DNA from: Clostridium drakei
GTDB lineage: Bacteria; Bacillota; Clostridia; Clostridiales; Clostridiaceae
Direction of reading: 5' to 3'
DNA length: 64,000 nucleotides
Assembly (NCBI RefSeq): GCF_000633595.2
Contig: NZ_JIBU02000013.1
Span: 1 to 64,000 of the forward strand
The translations under genes and the position numbers were made by a program. This document shows positions 17,362 through 26,657 of this stretch, one piece after another. The notes under the pieces were generated by a model. That model saw only the letters and a program-made list of their open reading frames with translations. It did no database searches and was not told the DNA's origin. Positions within the stretch are counted from its first letter, which is position 1. The number at the start of each line of letters is the position of its first letter.

Positions 17362-18534
17362 TTACACTCCCATCATCACTTTTCCAGCTGATGCAATAAT
17401 AGCTACCATTATGAAAAACATAACTGAAACACTTATAAGACAAGAGGCTATAAGTATCAAAGAATCACCTGCAGAAGTTATACAATTTACAAGCCTGCTG
17501 TCACTAATAGGCTCTATTAAAGCTGCTGTGAGTTTATACATAAATGCCATGATTAAAATTTTTAACACTGGAAAAAGCATTATTATAATGATTATAATTA
17601 ACCCCAAGCTGCTTAAAGCATTTTTCAATAATATAGAATAGCCAGCTACAGTTGATATAGCATCAGAAAGACTCTTTCCAACAATAGGTACAAAATTATC
17701 TACTGCAAACTTTGCCGTCCTAGCTGTAACCTCATCAATAGTTTTAGAAGTAATTCCCCTTATAGTAATTATCCCTATAAAGACTGTCATTATAATTCCT
17801 TGTGACCACAATGTGACCTGATTTAATAATTTAGTAAGTTTATCTATTTTATATTCATTGGACATATTATTTACAAATTGAAGTACAAATGCCATACATA
17901 TTACAGGAATTATTATATTCATAAATAAATTTGCGCTTATTGTTATTGTACCTATAATTACTGGATCCATTACTGCTGCTTCTACAAATCCCCCAACACT
18001 TGCAATTAACATTATTAGTACTGGAATAAGTGCTGTCATAAAATCTGTCATTTCCTTTATTGTTGTTCTTGCAATATCTACTCCCATATAAAAACTTTTT
18101 GCCATTATTATTATTAAAAGAGAGTAACACGCAAAATATGCTATATTAGATAAATCTTCACTGCTGAATGCCTTTTGAAGATTTGTAAGCAATGCACAAA
18201 TTAAAGCTATTGCAACTAAAACAGCAAGAAGCTTTAAAGAAGCAATTACTTCTCTAAACAGATAACTACCAGCTGCATTTAAAACCTTTTTAGTTGATAT
18301 TTTTCCATCGCCTGTTTTTATAAAACTCTTTACATATTCCTTTATATCCACATCTTTTAATACTTCATATTTAGTTTTCATATTGGACATATAATTGTAT
18401 AATTGTTCAACTTCTTCACTTTGACTTTGATTTTTTAAACTTTCTGAATAATTATTATTTTCAGCTGCTTGTACATTAAAAGACATAGTAAAAATTATAA
18501 ATAAAACACATATAATTTTCTTCATAATAAACAC
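17362..18534 (-). CDS. spoIIIAE: Stage III sporulation protein AE
   Basis: Polytopic protein of the SpoIIIA export apparatus. There is a cleavable signal peptide (about 1-23, ending VQAAEN) and then roughly eight membrane helices from residue 90 on. The conserved block VDNFVPIVGKSLSDAISTVAGYSILLKNALS lies near 275-305. 390 residues, full length. Starts directly after spoIIIAD, with one base between stop and start codons. Confidence 0.95.
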   Translation of the reverse strand: MFIMKKIICVLFIIFTMSFNVQAAENNNYSESLKNQSQSEEVEQLYNYMSNMKTKYEVLKDVDIKEYVKSFIKTGDGKISTKKVLNAAGSYLFREVIASLKLLAVLVAIALICALLTNLQKAFSSEDLSNIAYFACYSLLIIIMAKSFYMGVDIARTTIKEMTDFMTALIPVLIMLIASVGGFVEAAVMDPVIIGTITISANLFMNIIIPVICMAFVLQFVNNMSNEYKIDKLTKLLNQVTLWSQGIIMTVFIGIITIRGITSKTIDEVTARTAKFAVDNFVPIVGKSLSDAISTVAGYSILLKNALSSLGLIIIIIIMLFPVLKILIMAFMYKLTAALIEPISDSRLVNCITSAGDSLILIASCLISVSVMFFIMVAIIASAGKVMMGV

Positions 18535-18918
18535 CTACATAATTTTTAATATTGACTGTAATACAGCCATAAGTATAGGAATTGCCAGTGCTAAAATTAA
18601 AATCTTACCGGCAAATTCAACCTTTGTGCCTATATTGCCTTGACCTGCATCTTTGCATATTTCACTGCAAAAGGAAGCAAGATAAGCAATCCCCAATATT
18701 TTAAATACAGTAATTAGATATACAAAATCTATATTGGACTTAGCTGATAATTCTTGAATAAACTGCAATATAGACGTAATCTTTGTTATCATAAATAGAA
18801 AAATAAGTATTCCTACTGCCATACTTACATATATTGCTAAATCGCTTCTTCTATTTTCAAAAATCATTACTATAAAAAGAGATATAAAGGCAAATGTAAC
18901 TATCTTTATTATCTCCAT
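18535..18918 (-). CDS. spoIIIAD: Stage III sporulation protein AD
   Basis: Small four-helix membrane protein of the SpoIIIA complex. I chose the ATG at 18918 (MEIIKIVTFAFISLF), preceded by AAAGGAGGAAGCT; an upstream in-frame start would add 18 charged residues with no ribosome site. This gives 127 residues, matching the family. Region 80-100 contains the conserved YLASFCSEICKDAGQGNIGTK. Confidence 0.95.
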   Translation of the reverse strand: MEIIKIVTFAFISLFIVMIFENRRSDLAIYVSMAVGILIFLFMITKITSILQFIQELSAKSNIDFVYLITVFKILGIAYLASFCSEICKDAGQGNIGTKVEFAGKILILALAIPILMAVLQSILKIM

Positions 18919-19008
18919 AGCTTCCTCCTTTCGTTTTAAACACTGGGTGATTTTGCTTGTTCTTAATATCAAAATTACCCGTTAAAATCCATTTAATCTT
19001 TTAACCTC

Positions 19009-19206
19009 CTAAAGTTGAAACATTGTTCTCACTGTAGTAAATAGTTTATTAACTAAATTTATCACCATCATAAGCACTATTAATATACCAGCCAAATTTG
19101 CTACTACAGCATAGTCCCCTTTGCCACTTGACTCCAAAACTTTATCTATAATTATTATTACTATTCCTACACCTGCAATTTTGAATATTAAGCTTATGTC
19201 TAGCAT
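19009..19206 (-). CDS. spoIIIAC: Stage III sporulation protein AC
   Basis: A 65-residue protein with two membrane segments, from the ATG at 19206 with GGGAGGGG eight bases upstream; the longer reading from 19227 lacks a ribosome site. It starts MLDISLIFKIAGVGI and has LESSGKGDYAVVANLAG in the loop, typical of SpoIIIAC. Between AB and AD. Confidence 0.94.
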   Translation of the reverse strand: MLDISLIFKIAGVGIVIIIIDKVLESSGKGDYAVVANLAGILIVLMMVINLVNKLFTTVRTMFQL

Positions 19207-19246
19207 TTTTAACCCCTCCCTTTTCAAGTAAAGAATATTTACTAAT

Positions 19247-19765
19247 CTAAATTAGCATTATAACCACCATAGCTCCTAATGAAAATCCTAGGTATCTGCA
19301 CATCTTTACATTTTTATTCATGGAAATTTCAGAATTTTCAATTTGTTTCTTTAAACTACCAAGTGTTAGTGAAAACATTCTTTTTTCTCCATCTATATCA
19401 CATTCTCCAAGAGTCTTAGCTAAATCTAGTATTACATTTAAATCTTCCTTATTTAAATTTAAAACTTCTTTTTTATCATTAAAAACTTTACAAAATGCAT
19501 CATATGCACTATCAACAGCATTAGAAAATAATAAACTTGAAATTTCTTCAAATATGCTTTTTATAGGATATTTGCTCTTTTCAGCTATGTTAGAAATAGC
19601 TTCTGGTAACGGAGTAAACGTATAAATCATATCGTTCTGAAGTTGATTAATGCATCTTTGAAGCTCATTAAGTTGTTTTGTCCTCTTTTTAAAACTATCC
19701 CCATAATTAAATCCTATTGCCGTGGATGCAATTATTATAATAATACATGCTAAAATCTTTAACAT
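19247..19765 (-). CDS. spoIIIAB: Stage III sporulation protein AB
   Basis: 172 residues from the ATG at 19765, which overlaps the spoIIIAA stop and has GGGAGCG upstream; the longer in-frame start lies well inside spoIIIAA and is not favoured. One membrane segment at each end, with GFNYGDSFKKRTKQL after the first, and a helical middle that resembles type II secretion F-type folds. It is thought to sit at the base of the SpoIIIA machine with the AA ATPase. Confidence 0.93.
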   Translation of the reverse strand: MLKILACIIIIIASTAIGFNYGDSFKKRTKQLNELQRCINQLQNDMIYTFTPLPEAISNIAEKSKYPIKSIFEEISSLLFSNAVDSAYDAFCKVFNDKKEVLNLNKEDLNVILDLAKTLGECDIDGEKRMFSLTLGSLKKQIENSEISMNKNVKMCRYLGFSLGAMVVIMLI

Positions 19766-19766
19766 T

Positions 19767-20693
19767 TTAACGCTCCCATATTTTAGATTTATTTTTAAAA
19801 TCATATATATATTCAACGGTACCTGCTCCATTATTACTACTCAATACTATTGCTCTTTTAAATACTTGATTTTCTACAATTTCTTTAAAAACTGGTCTCT
19901 TATATAAATCTTCTATTCCATATCCATGTATCGTAGTAATTAAATTTACTCCTGAATTTAATGCAAATAAAATACTATCCATATCTTTATATGTTCCAAT
20001 TTCATCACATACAACAACATCAGGAGACATACTCCTTATTGCCATCATTATTCCTTGACTTTTAGGGCAACTATCTAAAACATCAGTTCTTAATCCTAGC
20101 TTTAATTGAGGTATTCCATTGTAACAGGCTCCTATTTCACTTCTTTCATCAATTACACAAACTTTTTTACCTACAAATGTCTTTTGTTTCATTCCATCAG
20201 AAATATTTCTTACAATATCTCTTATTAAAGTAGTTTTTCCACATTTAGGAGGAGAAATTACTATTGTATTTATCACATTATTATTTTTAGTGATAAAATT
20301 CATTAACGAATCAGAGCATCCTATAACTTCTCTACATATCCTTATATTTAGAGATGCTATATTTTTAATTGTCTTTACCTCATCTTTTTCTATAACACAT
20401 CTTCCACATATTCCTATCCTATGGCCTCCTCTAATGGTTATATATCCTTTTTTTATTTCTTCTTCAAAGGCATATATGGAATAGTTGCTTATCCTTTGTA
20501 CAATTGACTTTAAATCTTCCCTATTAGGTATATACTTAAATATCATTTCTTCTTTCCCATTTTCAAATACTAAGGGCTTGTCTGCTCTTATTCTTATCTC
20601 TTGAAGCTCTCCTTTCAATGAAGCTTCTGTAATAAAATTCTTTATACTTTCTGGTAAAATATTAAAAATTTCTTTCGTATCTATTTTTCTCAT
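19767..20693 (-). CDS. spoIIIAA: Stage III sporulation ATPase AA
   Basis: Secretion-type AAA ATPase powering the mother cell-forespore channel. The P-loop is SPPKCGKTT at 147-155, followed by CVIDERSEIGACYNG near 184-198 and the Walker B-like VVCDEIGT near 230. 308 residues. First gene of the complete eight-gene operon AA-AH; translation is coupled to AB. A SigE promoter is expected upstream, but I could not identify one with confidence in the 70 bp available. Confidence 0.96.
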   Translation of the reverse strand: MRKIDTKEIFNILPESIKNFITEASLKGELQEIRIRADKPLVFENGKEEMIFKYIPNREDLKSIVQRISNYSIYAFEEEIKKGYITIRGGHRIGICGRCVIEKDEVKTIKNIASLNIRICREVIGCSDSLMNFITKNNNVINTIVISPPKCGKTTLIRDIVRNISDGMKQKTFVGKKVCVIDERSEIGACYNGIPQLKLGLRTDVLDSCPKSQGIMMAIRSMSPDVVVCDEIGTYKDMDSILFALNSGVNLITTIHGYGIEDLYKRPVFKEIVENQVFKRAIVLSSNNGAGTVEYIYDFKNKSKIWER

Positions 20694-20764
20694 CTCCTTC
20701 CTTTATATCTATTTCTATTTTTGTTTATTCAAATTTATTCCATATCGATGTAAAATAATTTTAA

Positions 20765-20807
20765 AAAAAGACCATATAAATGTTTAATACATTCATATGG
20801 TCTTTTT
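20765..20807 (-). terminator. Terminator before the spoIIIA operon
   Basis: 19-bp arms AAAAAGACCATATAAATGT/ACATTCATATGGTCTTTTT with one mismatch and A/T tails on both sides. It ends the efp/zinc-ribbon unit on the minus strand. Confidence 0.85.
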
Positions 20808-20840
20808 CCTAATTTTATTCATTATATATTTAAGAATTCT

Positions 20841-21215
20841 TTATGTTGTAATTAAATTATGGCAATTAGGACATGTTATTTTTTCTTTTTGTTTTACTAT
20901 ATCTTTATCAACATAAACGTCATCGCCGCAGTTAGAACATTTCAACTGAATGAAATTATCTCCTTCATCTTCACATAACTCATAGTCATCATCATATATG
21001 TCATCCTGTAAACTAGATAGATCTTCATCTATAGCATTTATATAATCTTCCATATCTTTTTGTGATTCAGATATTTCATCAACCTCTTCAGCTATAACTT
21101 TCAACACATTGATTATCTCAGTTAGCACTTTTCCTTCCTTAGTAGTGGTATCAATTTCCAGTCCATCTACTAGTCCATTAAGATAAGCTACCTTTGATAT
21201 AATATCACTCACCAT
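20841..21215 (-). CDS. CD1247-type zinc-ribbon protein
   Basis: 124-residue acidic protein conserved in clostridia, of unknown function. The first 70 residues form a helical region (VAYLNGLVDGLEIDTTTKEGKVL, then KVIAEEVDEISESQKDME), followed by a very acidic linker (DDIYDDDYELCEDEG) and a C-terminal zinc ribbon with CSNCGDD...CPNCHN, two CxxC pairs. Lies 36 bp after efp and is followed by a terminator. A role in transcription or translation is possible given the ribbon, but nothing fixes it. Confidence 0.8.
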   Translation of the reverse strand: MVSDIISKVAYLNGLVDGLEIDTTTKEGKVLTEIINVLKVIAEEVDEISESQKDMEDYINAIDEDLSSLQDDIYDDDYELCEDEGDNFIQLKCSNCGDDVYVDKDIVKQKEKITCPNCHNLITT

Positions 21216-21251
21216 ACCACATCCTTAAATTTATTTTGCCATTAGTATTCC

Positions 21252-21809
21252 TTAAACTCTTTCCATGTATTCTCCAGTTCTAGTATCTATTCTTATCATT
21301 TCGCCTTCGTTTACAAATATAGGCACATGAACTACCGCACCTGTTTCAACAGTAGCAGGTTTTAACACATTAGTAGCAGTATTACCTTTAACACCAGGAT
21401 CTGTCTGTGTTATTTGTAATTCAACAAAGTTTGGAGCTTCTACTGAAAAAGCTTCTCCTTTATAAAATTTGATTATAGCAAACATATTTTCCTTTAAGAA
21501 TTTAATAGCTTCTTCAACTTTTTCAAAATTTAAAGGAATTTGCTCAAAAGTTTCCTGATCCATGAAGTAATATAATTCTCCATCAGAATATAAATACTGC
21601 ATTTCTTTTCTTTCTATTACAGCTTCTTGAAGTTTTGCTGTTGGGTTGAAAGTTGTATCAGTAACTCCTCCTGTTATAACATTTCTAAGTTTTGTTCTAA
21701 CAAAAGCAGCTCCTTTTCCTGGTTTTACATGAAGGAAGTCTATTACAGTATACACTTGTCCATCTTGTTCAAAAGTAGTTCCTTTTCTTAAATCTCCTGC
21801 TGATATCAT
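21252..21809 (-). CDS. efp: Elongation factor P
   Basis: Relieves ribosome stalling at polyproline stretches. Three beta-barrel domains; the tip loop carries [10 protein letters not shown] with Lys near 32, the residue modified in other bacteria. The C-terminal SGEYMERV-like end (TGEYMERV) is standard. 185 residues. Directly downstream of the Xaa-Pro peptidase gene, a common clostridial pairing. No modifying enzyme (EpmA or EarP) is seen nearby. Confidence 0.98.
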   Translation of the reverse strand: MISAGDLRKGTTFEQDGQVYTVIDFLHVKPGKGAAFVRTKLRNVITGGVTDTTFNPTAKLQEAVIERKEMQYLYSDGELYYFMDQETFEQIPLNFEKVEEAIKFLKENMFAIIKFYKGEAFSVEAPNFVELQITQTDPGVKGNTATNVLKPATVETGAVVHVPIFVNEGEMIRIDTRTGEYMERV

Positions 21810-21875
21810 TTATGTATCCCTCCAAAATTTATTAATCATTTTTATATTATAACCCTTTCAGGTAATTATATACGG

Positions 21876-22952
21876 TTAATCTATGCATATAAGCTTCTTT
21901 GTTGACTTTGACAATACCTCTGATCCATTTTCAGTAATTACAAGTAAATCTTCTATTCTGACGCCACCAAATCCTGATATATATATTCCTGGTTCATCTG
22001 TAACTACCATTCCTGATTCTAATTTTTGAGTATTTCTATATCCAACTATAGGTGACTCGTGAATTTGTCTTCCGACTCCATGTCCAAGGCTGTGTCCAAA
22101 ATAATCTCCATAACCCTTTTCAGTTATGTATCCTCTTGCAACTCCATCCACTTCAGTAGCAGATACTCCAGGTTTATAAGCTTTCAAAGCTCTTTCCTGT
22201 GCTTCCAATACTATATTATACACTTCTATCATTTTTTCCGAAGGTTCTCCAATAACTATAGTTCTTGTCATATCAGAACAATACCCTTTATAAACACATC
22301 CATAGTCAAGAGTCAAAAATTCACCTTTGTTAACTACCTTTTCTGTAGCTTCTCCATGAGGTAAACTTGATCTAACACCAGATGCTACAATTGAAGGAAA
22401 TGATAAATCTGTAGCTCCTAACTTTTTCATATAAAATTCAAGTTCAAGACCTATCTCTCTTTCTGTCATTCCTGCTTTTATAAATTTAAGCATATGATCA
22501 AAAGCTTTATCCGCAATTTCCGCTGCTTTTCTTATTAATTGCAATTCTGATTCATCCTTTACAAGTCTTATTTTTTCAACCATTCCCCCCATAGGAACCA
22601 ATTCACATTGAACTTTAGACTTATATATATTATAAGTAGCAACTGAAATTATATCCTCTTCAAAGCCAAGCTTTTTAATAGTATTATTTTTAACTAATTC
22701 ACCTAAAAAGTCTTGAAAAGAAGTACCTTTATTATACTGAAGCACTTCATAATCTTTAACTTGCTGCCTTGCTTGTTCTGTAAATCGTGAATCAGTAATA
22801 AAAAATGTTTTATCATTAGTTATTACTGAAAAACTTTCATTTCCTGTAAAACCACTTAAATAATTCCTATTACAATCTCCAACCAAAAGAACAGCATCCA
22901 TACCTTTTTCAGCCATTAATTTTCTAAGTTCCCCTATTCTCTTTTTAAACAT
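21876..22952 (-). CDS. M24B Xaa-Pro aminopeptidase/dipeptidase
   Basis: Metallopeptidase cleaving next to proline. It has an N-terminal creatinase-like domain (about 1-130) and a C-terminal pita-bread domain with the metal ligands in LDYGCVYKGYCSDMTR (Asp near 213 and 224), HSLGHGVGRQIHE (His near 287), DEPGIYISG (Glu near 320) and GVRIEDL (Glu near 333). 358 residues, matching YqhT-type proteins next to efp in Bacillus. Cytosolic; whether it acts on tripeptides or dipeptides cannot be told. Confidence 0.92.
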   Translation of the reverse strand: MFKKRIGELRKLMAEKGMDAVLLVGDCNRNYLSGFTGNESFSVITNDKTFFITDSRFTEQARQQVKDYEVLQYNKGTSFQDFLGELVKNNTIKKLGFEEDIISVATYNIYKSKVQCELVPMGGMVEKIRLVKDESELQLIRKAAEIADKAFDHMLKFIKAGMTEREIGLELEFYMKKLGATDLSFPSIVASGVRSSLPHGEATEKVVNKGEFLTLDYGCVYKGYCSDMTRTIVIGEPSEKMIEVYNIVLEAQERALKAYKPGVSATEVDGVARGYITEKGYGDYFGHSLGHGVGRQIHESPIVGYRNTQKLESGMVVTDEPGIYISGFGGVRIEDLLVITENGSEVLSKSTKKLICID

Positions 22953-23164
22953 ATTAATTCCCCTCTACAATTCAAGCAAATTATAATATATTACTAATTT
23001 ACCTAATTTTTACAAAATTATTCACTTGTTTTCTTATCATATATCATTTAAATTCCTTCAATATAATAAGCCTTGTGGACAATGTTATTTTATCAAAACT
23101 TGTGATTATTTGCAAATACTATTAAATGTTTATATTTGCTTCTTATACATTATTGGATTTAATT

Positions 23165-23578
23165 CTACTTTGAAAATTTCATATTTATTTCAGCATTTAT
23201 TTTGTTTTCAGTATCTTTTTCTATAATCAAATTACTTATATCAATAAATCCATTTTTATTTTGTATTTTTTTCAATATATCTTTTGTTTTTTCAACATCC
23301 CAATTACTTTCTACTTTAACTGTTGATACCTTATCATCTTTTTTATTATCAATTTCAGTTATTCTTACATCCTGTTGATCCTGCAAGAACTTTATAACAT
23401 CGCTGTATTGAATTCTATTATAAGTTAGCTGTTTATTTTTTCCTAATTGCTCTAGGTTACTTAACTTTGTATTACATTCAATTCTTTTATTAATTAAAAA
23501 ATAATTTTTAACTAATAATGTTACAAAAAAGATAAAGCACATAGTTAATATAACTTTATATTTTTCTTCCTTATTCAT
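23165..23578 (-). CDS. PilO-like pilus alignment protein
   Basis: 137 residues: one N-terminal membrane segment (about 8-27), a short helical stretch and a C-terminal region (about 60-137) of alternating strands and helices (VRITEIDNKKDDKVSTVKVESNWDVEKT) ending in NAEINMKF. Not recognisable by a strong motif; called PilO-like because it follows PilN-like and PilM-like genes at the end of the pilus operon and has the right topology. Shorter than typical PilO (about 200). No clear terminator follows. Confidence 0.55.
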   Translation of the reverse strand: MNKEEKYKVILTMCFIFFVTLLVKNYFLINKRIECNTKLSNLEQLGKNKQLTYNRIQYSDVIKFLQDQQDVRITEIDNKKDDKVSTVKVESNWDVEKTKDILKKIQNKNGFIDISNLIIEKDTENKINAEINMKFSK

Positions 23579-23596
23579 ACTCCAAATCCTTTCCCA

Positions 23597-24079
23597 TTAT
23601 TTTAGCTGTAACCTTATTTCTGATGAATTATCATCATTCTTGTTTGATAGACTATCATTTTTGTGTAGATCATTAATATATGTTATATTAAACTTATTTG
23701 TATCTTCAATCTTTTTTATAAATACTGAAAAATCTACTGGATTTATATTAAATTTGATGTCTATATTTCTTTTTTCTATATTCAAACTTTTAAAATCAAT
23801 ATTTTTATAAATATCTTCTTCAAATTTCAAAAATGTATTTAAAGTTTCAGTATTACTACTATGTAATTTAGCTTTTTTATCAACATTTGCTTTTAATGAA
23901 ACAATTTTTTCATTAGTTTCATTACTTATAGTATTTACCTTATTTCTATTTATCATTATCATATCTATCAGTATTAAATCTAAAATAAAAAATATAATAG
24001 TAAATATCTTTAAAATTTTTAATTTCTTTATTTTTATTTTTTCCAAATACCAATTAGGTAAAAAGCGTCCGCAATTCAC
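23597..24079 (-). CDS. PilN-like pilus assembly protein
   Basis: 160 residues beginning with a GTG codon placed right after the pilM-like stop, with GGAGG eight bases upstream. A short cytoplasmic tail with LPNWYLEK (PilN proteins use an N-terminal motif to bind PilM), a membrane helix at about 25-45, a coiled region and a small ferredoxin-like periplasmic domain (NIDIKFNINPVDFSVFIKKIEDT). Assignment rests on topology and position between the PilM-like and PilO-like genes. Confidence 0.6.
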   Translation of the reverse strand: MNCGRFLPNWYLEKIKIKKLKILKIFTIIFFILDLILIDMIMINRNKVNTISNETNEKIVSLKANVDKKAKLHSSNTETLNTFLKFEEDIYKNIDFKSLNIEKRNIDIKFNINPVDFSVFIKKIEDTNKFNITYINDLHKNDSLSNKNDDNSSEIRLQLK

Positions 24080-24838
24080 TTATATTACCTCCAGCTTATC
24101 TTTACATATAGTTCCAAGATCATTACAATTATATTTTTTATAAAGTGTTTTTACTATGTCTTGATATGGTAAATTTAACAAAAATATATTTTTTAAGTTT
24201 CCAATCACACCCGTTATTCTACACTTTTCTTTGAACTTATCCATAATTTGTTCAAAATTGTCTATATGAACATCTTGAACCACACTATTAGCAAATATTT
24301 TTCCATCTATGCATGCTAAAAGATAAAGTTTATTATCATACAAAAAAGCAAGAATATATTCATGTTCCTTAATTATTTTTTTATAATTATTTAAAATACA
24401 AAATTGTATAGGATATACACCTTTTACGTTAGCACCTTTTTCTACACATTTTTCTATAATATTATCTTTATCCCAATTTAAGCAAAATACAATTATCTCC
24501 AAGCTCTTACCATTATCTTTAAATACATCATATGTAAACATTATGTTATCTATATCTATACTTTTAAAATGATACCTAAGTTCTGTTTTAATGATAGAAT
24601 TAAGCTTTCTCTTGCTTACCTTTGGTATTTGTATAAGCTTTACGTATATTTGCTCTCCCTGTACTATAATAAAAATATTTCTGCTGTGAAAATCAATTTT
24701 AATATCATCTATACTTTTACCTTTAATACCCAAGTCTTCTTTCCAAGTACCTTCTTTTATTTTACCAATAAGACTTTTACTCATAATATCATTATATATT
24801 AATCCTTTTTCATTAATTTGCAATATACCACTTTTCAT
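24080..24838 (-). CDS. PilM-like cytoplasmic pilus protein (divergent)
   Basis: 252 residues, soluble, no signal or membrane segment. It has VKLIQIPKVSKRKLNSIIKTELRYHF near 66-91, which resembles the PilM region (IPVMPEKELEEAIRWEAEKYIP type) of the actin-like ATPase fold, but the phosphate-binding loops are not obvious. Likely a shortened or degenerate PilM linking PilB to PilN. The ATG at 24838 is the only reasonable start, although the GGAG site is rather far upstream. Confidence 0.55.
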   Translation of the reverse strand: MKSGILQINEKGLIYNDIMSKSLIGKIKEGTWKEDLGIKGKSIDDIKIDFHSRNIFIIVQGEQIYVKLIQIPKVSKRKLNSIIKTELRYHFKSIDIDNIMFTYDVFKDNGKSLEIIVFCLNWDKDNIIEKCVEKGANVKGVYPIQFCILNNYKKIIKEHEYILAFLYDNKLYLLACIDGKIFANSVVQDVHIDNFEQIMDKFKEKCRITGVIGNLKNIFLLNLPYQDIVKTLYKKYNCNDLGTICKDKLEVI

Positions 24839-24874
24839 AATTTTTTCAATTCAGCTCCTTTTTTAAAAAATATT

Positions 24875-25300
24875 TTAATCTATGCATCTATAAAAAATAA
24901 AGTTATTCTCAACTTTATATTGATAATGCTCTTCTTTACAAAATTTATTATTCACATTGTACATAAGTACTAAATAATTATTTGTATCATATTTAATATA
25001 AGAGTTATCATATTGAACTATAGAACCCGTCTTAGAACTTAAATAATTCTTTACTTCATCATTTGTTAGAGTTGTAACATCCTTATATAATAATTCATCT
25101 AATTCAGTAAGCATATATTCTTTAATTTTTTGAGTAGGATCAACTTTTAATACACTCTTTTCCATATTCAAATTGTTTTGTCTTTTTAGAACTTCTAATT
25201 TAAAACAACTTAAAGCTATAAAAATACAAAAACTAACTATAAACATTACATATATTATAATGAACCCTTTTGATCTTCTTCTATTTTTAATGGAAAACAT
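24875..25300 (-). CDS. Minor pilin-like protein without Glu5 (PilX/GspK-type)
   Basis: 141 residues. The N-terminus SKGFIIIYVMFIVSFCIFIALSCF looks like a prepilin leader (cleavage after G12) and hydrophobic stem, but the usual Glu at mature position 5 is missing, as in tip-located GspK/PilX-type pseudopilins. The rest is polar with one Cys pair near the C-terminus (FCKEEHY...FYRCID). Overlaps the preceding minor pilin gene by 46 nt. Confidence 0.55.
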   Translation of the reverse strand: MFSIKNRRRSKGFIIIYVMFIVSFCIFIALSCFKLEVLKRQNNLNMEKSVLKVDPTQKIKEYMLTELDELLYKDVTTLTNDEVKNYLSSKTGSIVQYDNSYIKYDTNNYLVLMYNVNNKFCKEEHYQYKVENNFIFYRCID

Positions 25301-25755
25301 CTTTTATACACATTACCCTTCCTAGTTTCTATAGATACATATAGTACCTGCCTATCTTTTTCAACTTTAAAATCTTTAATATTCTTTAATATATTATTTG
25401 TTGTAGAATAATACTTTGAATAATAACTTATTATTATGTCAGAATCCCTGTTTGTCCTTATATAATTAAATCCTCTTCCATCATATCTTCTTATTACAAT
25501 TACATTATTGTTTTCTGTTTTTACATATCCTTCATTATTTATTTCCTGATAAATTAAGTTAAAAGCCTCATTTATATAAAAAGATTCTCTACTAGAGTTT
25601 ATTTCCTGTCTATAAACTTTCATATATTTACACATAACAATTGCTTGAACAGATGTTATGATGCCTATTATTGAAACCACTAGCATAAGCTCTATTAGTG
25701 TAAATCCTTTTTTTATGCATATTTTATTTTTTATATTTTCCCTTATAGAATTCAC
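25255..25755 (-). CDS. Minor prepilin (PilW/GspJ-type)
   Basis: Type IV prepilin N-terminus KKGFTLIELMLVVSIIGI with a positively charged leader, cleavage expected between G and F, and Glu5 present. I favour a GTG start at 25755 (AAAGGA upstream), giving about 166 residues; an ATG at 25791 has no ribosome site and would give a 30-residue leader. The C-terminal body contains RRYDGRGFNYIRTNRDSDIIISYYSK, like PilW/GspJ. Overlaps genes on both sides. Confidence 0.75.
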   Translation of the reverse strand: MNSIRENIKNKICIKKGFTLIELMLVVSIIGIITSVQAIVMCKYMKVYRQEINSSRESFYINEAFNLIYQEINNEGYVKTENNNVIVIRRYDGRGFNYIRTNRDSDIIISYYSKYYSTTNNILKNIKDFKVEKDRQVLYVSIETRKGNVYKRCFPLKIEEDQKGSL

Positions 25756-26170
25756 ACTGCATAATCCTTTCTTTGTTAAGAATTTTAACATACAATTTTA
25801 AATTAACTTTATAAACCTTATCCCCATCTATATTCATTACAATATAAGGCTTTTTTTCTGGTTTACCTTTTGTAAACAATCTTCTCAAGTTTTCTCCTTT
25901 AAAATTATCCAATTCCTCTGTATTTATTGAGCAATAATATTTTCCTTGATCTTTTAAATTTTGTAAATCATTATAAGTAAAATTATAAATCATGTTATTT
26001 TTTATGTACTCCATACCTACCAAATATTTCTTCATACTTTTGTTGTACTTTTCTAAATTTAAAGCGTCTAATTCTGTTCTTAAACATGTAATAAACAAAG
26101 TTGAAAATAAGGTAATAGCACATAATACTTCAATGAGAGTAAATCCTTTTTTCTTCTTTAAAATCGACAT
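25724..26170 (-). CDS. Minor prepilin (PilV/GspI-type)
   Basis: 148 residues beginning MSILKKKKGFTLIEVLCAITLF: short basic leader, G|F cleavage site, Glu5, hydrophobic helix. The IEVLCA variant is common in PilV/GspI-type minor pilins. The start lies 41 nt inside the preceding pilin gene, with GGAAC upstream, indicating translational coupling. Confidence 0.8.
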   Translation of the reverse strand: MSILKKKKGFTLIEVLCAITLFSTLFITCLRTELDALNLEKYNKSMKKYLVGMEYIKNNMIYNFTYNDLQNLKDQGKYYCSINTEELDNFKGENLRRLFTKGKPEKKPYIVMNIDGDKVYKVNLKLYVKILNKERIMQCEFYKGKYKK

Positions 26171-26600
26171 AAGTAGTTCCTACACTCACAGTTATGCGGT
26201 GATTATTCCTCCTATCTTTAAACCTAATAGTACAAGGATCTGTGATCTTACCTGCACTATTTATTTCCATTTTTCTGCCTTTTTTCCCTATAGCTAAAAT
26301 AAATTTATCAGGTAATTTCATTTTATGAATCTCTTCCAATCCGCAATTTAAAGTTAATTCACTTCTATCTTCATCCAAATATATATATCCTCTAATATCA
26401 TTATCTCTACAATATTCTCTTGAATTATTGATAAAATTAACCATTACATTTCCAAAGGTCTCACCTTCAATATCATTTTGCAATGTATTTAGACCTGTTA
26501 AATTTATAAAGCTGTAACTTAATAATATCGAAATTATTGTAAGAACCAGCATTAATTCTATTAATGTAAATCCTTTTGATTTTAATTTATTTTTAGTCAT
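26130..26600 (-). CDS. Minor prepilin (GspH/FimT-type)
   Basis: 156 residues: leader MTKNKLKSKG, then FTLIELMLVLTIISILLSYS, then a body with VNFINNSREYCRDNDIRGYIYLDEDRSELTL and INSAGKITDPCTIRF, the pattern of GspH/FimT minor pilins that prime assembly. Follows the major-type pilin gene after 57 bp. Confidence 0.8.
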   Translation of the reverse strand: MTKNKLKSKGFTLIELMLVLTIISILLSYSFINLTGLNTLQNDIEGETFGNVMVNFINNSREYCRDNDIRGYIYLDEDRSELTLNCGLEEIHKMKLPDKFILAIGKKGRKMEINSAGKITDPCTIRFKDRRNNHRITVSVGTTYVDFKEEKRIYSH

Positions 26601-26657
26601 AATTTTATAAACCTTTATTCATTTTTATTCTTAATAATTTAAATTTACAACTTCCAA

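Noticed and set aside
20694-20764. SigE promoter of spoIIIAA
   Set aside because: Expected by biology, but no pair of elements fits the SigE consensus and spacing well enough to report.
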